This document shows positions 1 to 5,699 of a stretch of DNA of 6,553 bases, one piece after another. The notes beneath the pieces are model-generated. The model saw nothing but the letters and a program-made list of their open reading frames with translations, was not told the DNA's origin and ran no database searches. Origin of the DNA: Desulfotignum sp. Lineage in GTDB: Bacteria; Desulfobacterota; Desulfobacteria; Desulfobacterales; Desulfobacteraceae. Numbering within the stretch: the stretch's first letter is position 1; each line of letters begins with the position of its first letter. The stretch spans positions 1-6,553 of the forward strand of contig JAIPDY010000189.1 in assembly GCA_021737445.1 (NCBI GenBank), given 5' to 3'. A program made the position numbers and the translations under genes.

Positions 1-471
1 GATGGGCAGGCCGGCCACTTTTTCTGCTGCCAGCCAGGTGGCGCCGCACGGCGCCCCCCGCAGAACCCGGATCCGGGCAATGTGGTCATGGTCCAGCTCC
101 ACTTTGATTTTCGGAGCACCAAATAATCTGCCGTAATCCTTAAGCTCCTTATGGTCTGCCAGGGTGCAGCAGGTAGGGGGACAGAAAGCATTGCCACACT
201 GTATTTTCTTGCCTGACGACACCAGAGGAATGCCAAGTTTTTCACACAACAGGCTTAAATCGTGTGACAGATCATGGTGTTTGAGATAATCCAGAACCAG
301 GTCTGCATGAATGGCCTCCGGCAGATACGCAGATGTATCATCCAGCACCGGCGGCAGATCCGGCTCAATATCAAATATCTGCATGCGGAACCGTTTGTCG
401 CCAAACGCATTGATACCTTTGATCTTGGAGCTGCCGGATCCGTTCTGCTGAAAAACCGCAATGGTCTGCAT
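1..471 (-). CDS. DUF166-family protein, partial (N-terminal 157 residues)
   Basis: An open frame runs from an ATG at 471 to the left edge without a stop, so the C-terminus lies outside the window. I recognise the fold family from the RGAPCGATW motif (residues 138-146), preceded by a segment typical of DUF166 (FGAPKIKVE, 117-125), and from an N-terminal part with ADLVLDYLKHHDL (56-68). The family is uncharacterised; some members carry an old 'thymidylate synthase' label that I would not trust. Cysteines at 76, 92, 97, 101, 102 and 142 include a tight cluster (CGNAFCPPTCC, 92-102), which suggests metal or Fe-S binding, but this is inference. No signal peptide or membrane segment is visible. The start lies 3 bases after the stop of the LUD gene and has only a weak Shine-Dalgarno (GGGA inside the end of that gene), which implies cotranscription and probable translational coupling. 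The start is well supported because the frame begins right there and reads in register with the family. Confidence 0.8.
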   Translation of the reverse strand, partial: MQTIAVFQQNGSGSSKIKGINAFGDKRFRMQIFDIEPDLPPVLDDTSAYLPEAIHADLVLDYLKHHDLSHDLSLLCEKLGIPLVSSGKKIQCGNAFCPPTCCTLADHKELKDYGRLFGAPKIKVELDHDHIARIRVLRGAPCGATWLAAEKVAGLPI

Positions 472-474
472 AAT

Positions 475-1128
475 CTAAAATCCCAGATCTTCGTTGACCA
501 GGATGATTTTGATCCGTTTTTTTACAAAGGATTTTTCAATAATGGTCCAGTAGTTACAGATCCGGTCCGGGCTGGCGCATTCCTGGCATATACCCGTGGT
601 GACACAGGGGGTTTTTTTATCCAGGTTCATGGTGTTCACAGGTGCGGCATAGTTTTTAATCCGGAACATGGCATCTTCCAGGTCAGGGCACAGTTTGTTT
701 CTGCCTATGAGGAGAAGAACATGTTTTGGTCCCCACATCATGGCGGCCACCCGGTTGCCGATCATGTCCAGGTTCACCAGCTGGCCTGCTTCGGTCAAAG
801 CATTGGTGCCGGTGATAAACAGATCAGCCAGCAGCGACTGCCGTCTTCTTTCCATCATCTCTTCAAAGGAAAGGCTTTTATCAAAGGTATTGATAATATC
901 AAGATCTTTGTTTTCCATAAGGGAATGAAAAAGACCTGTGGACACAAAAGACATGGACCCGCCCCAGGAAACGCTCTTGACATCCAGGGCCGGAAGGATT
1001 TTGTCTATGGCCAGGTCTTTGGCATCAGAGGCGGTATCTGCAGTAAACACCTCAAAATTATTTTTCTCAAGATTTTCCTTTACTGCACTGAGTTTCAGAT
1101 TCCAGTAATTATCAATGGGTTTTTTCAT
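475..1128 (-). CDS. LUD-domain protein with cysteine-rich C-terminus (LutC/YkgG-related)
   Basis: This 217-residue protein belongs to the LUD domain family (PF02589, often annotated 'lactate utilization protein'). Visible signatures, in order, are the glycine-rich SWGGSMS (54-60), GTNALTEAG (107-115), LVNLDMIGNRVAAM (117-130), GPKHVLLLIGRNK (133-145), AAPVN (161-165), and a C-terminal cysteine set C175-x5-C181-x2-C184-x6-C191. It ends in the VNEDLGF tail common in this subtype. Length is full for the group. The LUD fold resembles NagB/RpiA-type sugar-phosphate enzymes, and LutC proper works with the Fe-S proteins LutA and LutB in lactate oxidation. No LutA or LutB is next to this gene, so a lactate role is not shown; the cysteine-tailed subtype has no established function that I know of, and the four cysteines probably bind a metal or cluster. 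It is predicted cytosolic. The ATG at 1128 fits the usual N-terminus, although the Shine-Dalgarno is poor. A sigma70-like promoter lies about 60 bases upstream, and the DUF166 gene follows 3 bases after the stop. Confidence 0.92.
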   Translation of the reverse strand: MKKPIDNYWNLKLSAVKENLEKNNFEVFTADTASDAKDLAIDKILPALDVKSVSWGGSMSFVSTGLFHSLMENKDLDIINTFDKSLSFEEMMERRRQSLLADLFITGTNALTEAGQLVNLDMIGNRVAAMMWGPKHVLLLIGRNKLCPDLEDAMFRIKNYAAPVNTMNLDKKTPCVTTGICQECASPDRICNYWTIIEKSFVKKRIKIILVNEDLGF

Positions 1129-1188
1129 GTGTTAATCCATAATTTGGTTATTTTTTAAGGTTTTGTTTCATACCATAATCTTCATATA

Positions 1189-1217
1189 ACTATACCTGCA
1201 GGAGAGCTGCCTGGCAA
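1189..1217 (-). promoter_or_regulatory. Sigma70-type promoter for the LUD-DUF166 gene pair
   Basis: On the minus strand, TTGCCA (plus positions 1212-1217) is separated by exactly 17 bases from TATAGT (plus 1189-1194). Each hexamer matches the consensus at five of six positions. Transcription would start near 1182 and give a leader of about 54 bases before the LUD start codon at 1128. It points the right way, in an AT-rich spacer. It was predicted by eye only. Confidence 0.6.
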
Positions 1218-1238
1218 TGATTTTTTGTTTTGATGAAC

Positions 1239-1252
1239 TATCCATGTGGATA
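1239..1252. repeat. Short inverted repeat upstream of the LUD promoter
   Basis: TATCCA-TG-TGGATA has perfect 6-bp arms around 2 bases. It lies about 21 bases upstream of the -35 box of the minus-strand promoter, a position typical of an activator site. It is short enough that chance remains a real explanation. Confidence 0.35.
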
Positions 1253-1414
1253 AAAAATAATTTTAAAAATACCATTTTTTTTGTTGACTTCATCTGACAA
1301 TCTTAATATTTGAATGAAAATGATATAAATTGAATTCAGTAAATAACACAAGTTTTTCGTTTTTTTCTTCTCATACTGGACGTTGCCGGGCGCTCAACTG
1401 GTTGTAAAAACAAT

Positions 1415-1433
1415 ATTGCTGATCATCAGCAAT
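1415..1433. promoter_or_regulatory. Perfect 19-bp inverted repeat, candidate operator
   Basis: ATTGCTGAT and ATCAGCAAT form perfect 9-bp arms around a single central C. The dimensions and the one-base centre suit a dimeric helix-turn-helix regulator rather than a terminator, since no T-run follows and the loop is too small for a hairpin. It lies about 170 bases upstream of acsA and about 200 bases upstream of the LUD promoter. The regulator is unknown and none is encoded in the window. Confidence 0.5.
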
Positions 1434-1494
1434 TGCAACATAAGATAAAACAGACCACTGTTACACAAATATGACTGGTATCCATTGCGAACCA

Positions 1495-1514
1495 GATAAA
1501 TTTATAAGTTTATC
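1495..1514. promoter_or_regulatory. Near-perfect 20-bp AT-rich palindrome, candidate operator
   Basis: GATAAATTTATAAGTTTATC is self-complementary at nine of ten base pairs; the only mismatch pairs 1501 with 1508. It lies 88 bases upstream of the acsA start codon, where an operator or promoter-overlapping site could sit. Its TATAAG core (1503-1508) resembles a -10 box, but no matching -35 box sits at 16-18 bases. AT-rich DNA forms such palindromes more easily by chance. Confidence 0.4.
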
Positions 1515-1602
1515 TTTAAAAAAGGGGGTGATGGACATTTGATCATACCATAAAACAAGCTGTTATTTCAGACAATTACAACCATAGCAAAGGAGATGCC
1601 GC

Positions 1603-3633
1603 ATGAGCAGAAAAGAAGTTGTCGAAACCACGGAAGCCCAGATCGCTGTCCACTGGAAGGAAGAAGATTACTATTATCCTTCTCCCAAATTCATCGGCCA
1701 GGCCAACCTGACTGATCCAGACATCTTTGACCGGTTCAGCCTGGACAATTTTCCCGATTATTTTACTGATTTTGCTGAAATGCTCACCTGGTACAAATAC
1801 TGGGACGAGGTCCTGGATACCAGTGACGCTCCCTGTTTCAAATGGTTTAAAGGCGGTCTGATCAATGCCAGCTACAACTGCATCGACCGTCACCTCAAAG
1901 ACAATAAGAACAAAACCGCCATCCATTTTGTCCCGGAACTCGAAGAGGAACGCATCGACCATATCACCTATCAGGAACTGTATGTAAGGGTCAATGAATT
2001 CGCCTCCCTGCTGCGCAATTTTGCAGGGCTCAAGCGCGGGGACCGGGTCACCATCCACATGCCCATGTCTGCCGAGCTGCCCATCACCATGCTGGCCTGC
2101 GCCAGGCTCGGGGTGATTCATTCCGTCGTCTTTGGCGGATTTTCCGCATCTGCCTGCGCCGACCGGATCGTGGATTCCAACTCCCGGGTACTCATCACCA
2201 TGGATGCCTATTACCGGGCCGGCAAACTGCTCAATCACAAGCAGCATGCTGACGAGGCTGTCAAAATTTCCGAAAAACAGGGCCAGGTGGTGGACAAGGT
2301 ACTGGTGTGGCAGCGGTATCCAGGCAAATATTCCTCTTCCACCCCCATGCAGGACGGCAGGGATGTGTTTGTAAATGAGGAGCTGAAAAACCACTTTGGT
2401 GACCGGATTGCACCGGAAAAAATGCTGTCTGAAGACCCGCTGTTTCTCATGTACACCAGCGGCACCACAGGCAAGCCCAAAGGATGCCAGCACAGTACCG
2501 GCGGATACCTGGCCTATGTCACGGCCATGTCCAAATATATCCAGGACATCCACCCGGAAGATGTGTACTGGTGCATGGCAGACATCGGATGGATCACCGG
2601 CCACTCCTTTATCGTTTACGGACCCCTTGCCCTGTGCGCCTCCTCCGTGATCTACGAAGGGGTGCCCACCTATCCGGACGCCGGCAGGTCCTGGCGCATC
2701 GCCCAGGATCTGGACGTCAACATCTTCCACACCGCCCCCACCGCCATCCGGGCTTTGCGAAAACTGGGACCTGAAGAACCGGCCAAATACACCTATCATT
2801 TCAAACACATGACCACGGTTGGCGAGCCCATCGAACCGGAAGTGTGGAAATGGTATGAAAGCGCTGTGGGCAAAGGAGAAGCCATCATCGTGGACACCTG
2901 GTGGCAGACAGAGACCGGCGGGTTCTTATGTTCCACAGTGCCGGGGCTCAAACCCATGAAGCCGGGCAGCGCCGGCCCCGGGGTTCCGGGCATTCACCCC
3001 TTTATCTTAGATGACGAAGGCAAAGAGATCAAAGAAACCGGGATCGCCGGCAATATCTGCATCCGCAACCCCTGGCCTGGACAGTTCCAGACCATCTGGG
3101 GAGACCGCCAGCGGTTTGTGGACACCTATTTTGCACCGGTGTGCAGAAATCCGGAGAGCAAGGACTGGAGAGACTGGCCCTATCTGGCCGGAGATGCCGC
3201 CATGATGGCCGAAGACGGCTATTTCAGAATTCTGGGACGGATCGATGATGTGATCAATGTGTCCGGCCACCGCCTGGGAACCAAAGAGATCGAATCAGCT
3301 GCCATGGTGGTGGATGAGGTTGCCGAAGCCGCAGTTGTGCCGGTGTCCCATGAGATCAAAGGCAAGGAACCTGATCTGTACATTGCCCTGAAAACCGGGG
3401 TCCAGCCGTCAGACGAACTGGCAAAGAAAATCTCTGATGCCGTATGTGACCAGATCGGCAAGATTGCCAAACCCAGAAGAGTCTGGCTGGTTCCGGACAT
3501 GCCCAAAACCAGGTCCGGCAAGATCATGCGCCGGGTGCTGGGCGCAATCTCCAATAAAGGCGATGTAGGGGATGTCATGACCCTGGCCAATCCGGAAATT
3601 GTGGAAGAGATCAAAAACATGGTTCAAAAATAA
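1603..3633 (+). CDS. acsA: Acetyl-CoA synthetase, AMP-forming (acetate--CoA ligase)
   Basis: This 676-residue cytosolic enzyme of the adenylate-forming (ANL) superfamily makes acetyl-CoA, AMP and PPi from acetate, ATP and CoA through acetyl-AMP. Seen in order: an N-terminal Acs cap region (about 25-100), the P-loop YTSGTTGKPKG (284-294), VGEPIEPEVW (406-415), DTWWQTETGG (431-440), whose tryptophans shape the small acyl pocket, the hinge and ADP/CoA motif GRIDDVINVSGHRLGT (545-560), and PKTRSGKIMRR (634-644) with catalytic lysine K640. That lysine is the residue acetylated by Pat-type enzymes and restored by CobB in enteric bacteria. The length is slightly above the usual 650 or so. The excess includes residues near 513-526 before YLAGDAA, where textbook Acs has a shorter stretch and YFSGDGA; GEPIE replaces the usual GEPIN. 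The start is fixed by AAAGGAG, with 7 bases between AGGAG and ATG. It is followed 31 bases later by prpE, with no terminator between. An acetate substrate is likely from the whole-length match, but not proven. Confidence 0.95.
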   Translation: MSRKEVVETTEAQIAVHWKEEDYYYPSPKFIGQANLTDPDIFDRFSLDNFPDYFTDFAEMLTWYKYWDEVLDTSDAPCFKWFKGGLINASYNCIDRHLKDNKNKTAIHFVPELEEERIDHITYQELYVRVNEFASLLRNFAGLKRGDRVTIHMPMSAELPITMLACARLGVIHSVVFGGFSASACADRIVDSNSRVLITMDAYYRAGKLLNHKQHADEAVKISEKQGQVVDKVLVWQRYPGKYSSSTPMQDGRDVFVNEELKNHFGDRIAPEKMLSEDPLFLMYTSGTTGKPKGCQHSTGGYLAYVTAMSKYIQDIHPEDVYWCMADIGWITGHSFIVYGPLALCASSVIYEGVPTYPDAGRSWRIAQDLDVNIFHTAPTAIRALRKLGPEEPAKYTYHFKHMTTVGEPIEPEVWKWYESAVGKGEAIIVDTWWQTETGGFLCSTVPGLKPMKPGSAGPGVPGIHPFILDDEGKEIKETGIAGNICIRNPWPGQFQTIWGDRQRFVDTYFAPVCRNPESKDWRDWPYLAGDAAMMAEDGYFRILGRIDDVINVSGHRLGTKEIESAAMVVDEVAEAAVVPVSHEIKGKEPDLYIALKTGVQPSDELAKKISDAVCDQIGKIAKPRRVWLVPDMPKTRSGKIMRRVLGAISNKGDVGDVMTLANPEIVEEIKNMVQK

Positions 3634-3664
3634 TGCTGCGCTGTTAATGTGAGGAGGAAATGCA

Positions 3665-5566
3665 ATGTCCAATCTGTATGACCAGGCCCATGAACAATCC
3701 ATCAAAGACCCGGAAGGATTCTGGGGGCCCATTGCCCAAGACTGCCACTGGTATAAAAAATGGGACAAGGTGCTGGATGATGCCAACACACCCTTTTTCC
3801 GGTGGTTTGTGGGAGGTGAAACCAACACCTGCTACAACGCGGTGGACCTGCATGTGGATGAAGGCAGAGGAGACCAGGCCGCCATTATCTATGACAGCCC
3901 GGTAACCGATACCATCACAACCTATACCTACAATGACCTGAAAGACCAGGTATCACGCTTTGCCGGTGTCCTGAAGCAAAGGGGTGTGACCAAGGGGGAC
4001 CGGGTCATCATCTACATGCCCATGATTCCCCAGGCCGTGTTTGCCATGCTGGCCTGTGCCAGAATCGGGGCGATCCATTCCGTGGTGTTCGGCGGGTTTG
4101 CCGCCAATGAACTGGCCACCCGGATAGACGATGCCAAACCCAGGGTCATTGTATCCGCATCCTGCGGCATTGAAGTCAAACGGGTGATCCCATACAAGCC
4201 GCTGCTGGACAAGGCCATCGACCTGTCCGGCACCAAACCGGAAGCCTGCGTCATATTTGCGCGGCCCCAGGCAGAAGCCAACATGCAAAAAGGAAGGGAT
4301 TTTGACTGGGATGAGGCCATGGACCAGGCAGCACCGGCAGATTGCGTGCCTGTGGCTGCCACAGACCCGTTGTATATCCTGTACACCTCGGGCACAACCG
4401 GCCAGCCCAAAGGCATTGTCCGGGACAACGGCGGACACATGGTGGCCCTCAAGTGGACCATGAACGCCATTTACGGGATCAACCAGGGGGATGTGTACTG
4501 GGCCGCATCAGACATCGGCTGGGTGGTGGGGCATTCCTATATTGTGTATGCCCCCCTGTTCAAGGGGTGCACCACCATCCTCTATGAAGGCAAGCCTGTG
4601 GGAACACCGGATGCATCGGCCTTCTGGCGGGTGATCTCCCAGCATAAGGTGAAAACCATGTTCACCGCGCCCACGGCATTCCGGGCCATCAAACAGCAGG
4701 ACCCGGGCGCCAAAATGATGAGCGATTTTGACCTGTCCCATTTCAAATACCTGTTTCTGGCCGGAGAAAGAACCGATCCAGACACCCTTTCCTGGGCGGA
4801 AGACAGCCTCAAGGTGCCGGTGATCGACCACTGGTGGCAGACAGAAACCGGGTGGGCCATTGCCGCCAACTGTGTGGGACTCCACCAGTTCCCGGTCAAA
4901 CCCGGCTCCCCCACCAAGGCGGCCCCGGGCTGGGACCTGGCTGTGCTGGATGAGGCGGGAAATCCGGTGGGCCCCGGGGGAATCGGCGCCATTGTTGCCA
5001 GACTGCCTTTGCCGCCGGGCACCCTGCCCACCTTGTGGCAGAATGATGACCGGTATATTTCCGCCTACCTGGCCACATTTCCGGGATACTATGAAACCGC
5101 GGATGCAGGGTATATTGACAAAGACGGATATGTGTTTGTCATGGCCAGAACCGATGACATCATCAATGTGGCAGGCCACAGGCTTTCCACCGGTGCCATG
5201 GAAGAGGTGATCGCCGGCCACCCGGATGTGGCGGAATGCGCTGTCATGGGGGTGGAGGATGCCCTCAAGGGCCAGGTGCCGTTAGGGATGCTGGTGCTCA
5301 ATGCCGGGGTGGACAGAGACCATGATGCAGTGATCAAAGAGGTGGTGCAGCTGGTCAGGGACAGTATCGGTCCTGTGGCAGCCTTTAAAAACGCCACCGT
5401 TGTCCAGCGCCTGCCCAAAACCAGATCCGGCAAGATCCTGCGGGGCACCATGCGCGCCATTGCAGACAAAAAAGCGTATAAAGTTCCTGCCACCATAGAT
5501 GATGATGCCATCCTGGATGAAATCGCAGCCTCTTTGGGAAAGATCGGATATGGAAAACAGGCATGA
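3665..5566 (+). CDS. prpE: Propionyl-CoA synthetase, AMP-forming (propionate--CoA ligase)
   Basis: This 633-residue ANL-superfamily enzyme converts propionate, ATP and CoA to propionyl-CoA, AMP and PPi. It is a paralogue of the upstream AcsA but clearly of PrpE/ACSS3 type. It starts with the family's N-terminal DPEGFW and WYKKWDKVLDD (about 15-39). It then shows RWFVGGETNTCYNAVD (46-61), the P-loop YTSGTTGQPKG (240-250), GERTDPDT (367-374) in place of the GEPI of Acs, DHWWQTETGW (388-397), ARTDDIINVAGHRLSTG (494-510) and PKTRSGKILRG (584-594) with catalytic lysine K590. Length is normal for the family. The ATG at 3665 is chosen over the one at 3660 because AGGAGG (3652-3657) then has a 7-base spacer and the frame matches the family N-terminus. 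Cotranscription with acsA is likely. The methylcitrate or methylmalonyl-CoA genes that would use propionyl-CoA are not in the window. PrpE enzymes often accept acetate or butyrate as well, so the real substrate range is open. Confidence 0.95.
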   Translation: MSNLYDQAHEQSIKDPEGFWGPIAQDCHWYKKWDKVLDDANTPFFRWFVGGETNTCYNAVDLHVDEGRGDQAAIIYDSPVTDTITTYTYNDLKDQVSRFAGVLKQRGVTKGDRVIIYMPMIPQAVFAMLACARIGAIHSVVFGGFAANELATRIDDAKPRVIVSASCGIEVKRVIPYKPLLDKAIDLSGTKPEACVIFARPQAEANMQKGRDFDWDEAMDQAAPADCVPVAATDPLYILYTSGTTGQPKGIVRDNGGHMVALKWTMNAIYGINQGDVYWAASDIGWVVGHSYIVYAPLFKGCTTILYEGKPVGTPDASAFWRVISQHKVKTMFTAPTAFRAIKQQDPGAKMMSDFDLSHFKYLFLAGERTDPDTLSWAEDSLKVPVIDHWWQTETGWAIAANCVGLHQFPVKPGSPTKAAPGWDLAVLDEAGNPVGPGGIGAIVARLPLPPGTLPTLWQNDDRYISAYLATFPGYYETADAGYIDKDGYVFVMARTDDIINVAGHRLSTGAMEEVIAGHPDVAECAVMGVEDALKGQVPLGMLVLNAGVDRDHDAVIKEVVQLVRDSIGPVAAFKNATVVQRLPKTRSGKILRGTMRAIADKKAYKVPATIDDDAILDEIAASLGKIGYGKQA

Positions 5567-5601
5567 TAGAACCTGACATATAAATAAAAATTCAAATTGA
5601 G

Positions 5602-5607
5602 AGGAGG
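5602..5607 (+). promoter_or_regulatory. Orphan strong Shine-Dalgarno site
   Basis: A perfect AGGAGG within GAGAGGAGGTGG lies 36 bases after the prpE stop, but no gene-sized frame follows. The two nearest options are a 14-codon frame from GTG at 5612 (4-base spacer) and ATG-CCC-TGA at 5617-5625 (9-base spacer). The downstream symporter gene has its own AGGAGG at 5685-5690. This may be a leader peptide, a remnant of a lost small gene, or chance. Confidence 0.4.
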
Positions 5608-5611
5608 TGGT

Positions 5612-5656
5612 GTGATATGCCCTGATTATCCAAAGATCCTCGATAATCAAAAATGA
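5612..5656 (+). CDS. Possible 14-residue leader peptide or gene remnant
   Basis: A GTG-initiated frame encodes MICPDYPKILDNQK followed by TGA, and sits 4 bases after a perfect AGGAGG. The peptide is too short to match any family and I do not recognise it. It overlaps the hairpin at 5624-5648 completely, an arrangement seen in leader-peptide control, but it has no run of one regulatory codon. Translation may be incidental; confidence is low because the start is GTG at short spacing and the ATG at 5617 would compete. Confidence 0.15.
   Translation: MICPDYPKILDNQK
5624..5648 (+). repeat. Inverted repeat / hairpin between prpE and symporter gene
   Basis: GATTATC (5624-5630) and GATAATC (5642-5648) form perfect 7-bp arms around an 11-base loop. 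The stem is AT-rich and is followed by CAAAAATG-like bases rather than a T-run, so it is not a standard intrinsic terminator. It could mark an mRNA processing or stability element between the synthetase genes and the permease gene. A weaker repeat, CTCAT-AATA-ATGAG, follows at 5666-5679, just before the symporter's Shine-Dalgarno site. Confidence 0.4.
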
Positions 5657-5699
5657 TCCGATCAACTCATAATAATGAGATAACAGGAGGGAAAAAATT

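Larger units (their letters stand above)
1129..1602. other. AT-rich divergent intergenic region
   Basis: This 474-base spacer separates the minus-strand LUD gene from the plus-strand acsA operon and contains no credible gene in either direction. It is much richer in A and T than the flanking genes, apart from a short GC-rich patch near 1380-1400. It holds the LUD promoter, three inverted repeats (1239-1252, 1415-1433, 1495-1514) and an 11-bp direct repeat (1168-1178 and 1543-1553). I searched the plus strand for -35/-10 pairs and for a -24/-12 sigma54 element and found nothing convincing. The best plus-strand candidate is weak: TTGATC at 1539-1544 and TGTTAT at 1561-1566, four of six matches each. 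The acsA operon may therefore depend on an activator or an alternative sigma factor. Confidence 0.8.

Noticed and set aside
274..1158. A 294-codon open frame on the plus strand opposite the LUD and DUF166 genes
   Set aside because: It runs across two genes on the other strand that have recognisable family motifs, it has no Shine-Dalgarno, and its protein shows no family signature.
1284..1312. Possible plus-strand promoter with TTGACT at 1284-1289
   Set aside because: The -35 box is good, but no acceptable -10 box lies at 16-18 bases (ATATTT, TATTTG). It would also leave a leader of roughly 285 bases before acsA.
1350..1372. T-rich run that might end a transcript
   Set aside because: No GC-rich stem precedes it on the plus strand, and no gene ends near it on either strand.
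1476..1489. Possible sigma54 (-24/-12) promoter, TGGTATCCATTGCG
   Set aside because: The GG and GC dinucleotides are separated by 8 bases instead of the required 10, and the -24 element is poor.
1531..1542. Mini-ORF ATG-GAC-ATT-TGA after a G-run in the acsA leader
   Set aside because: It has three codons with too short a spacer after GGGGG. Such mini-frames are expected by chance in leaders; a similar ATG-GAT-TAA lies just before the LUD start.
1576..2808. A 410-codon open frame on the minus strand opposite acsA
   Set aside because: It lies wholly antisense to a gene with full Acs motifs. Its translation is low-complexity, rich in G, H, V and D, matches no family, and follows from the codon bias of acsA on the other strand.
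4508..5221. Long minus-strand frame opposite prpE, and a similar one at 5796-6395 opposite the symporter gene
   Set aside because: Both are mirror frames of strongly supported genes, with translations rich in G, H and P and no recognisable domain.
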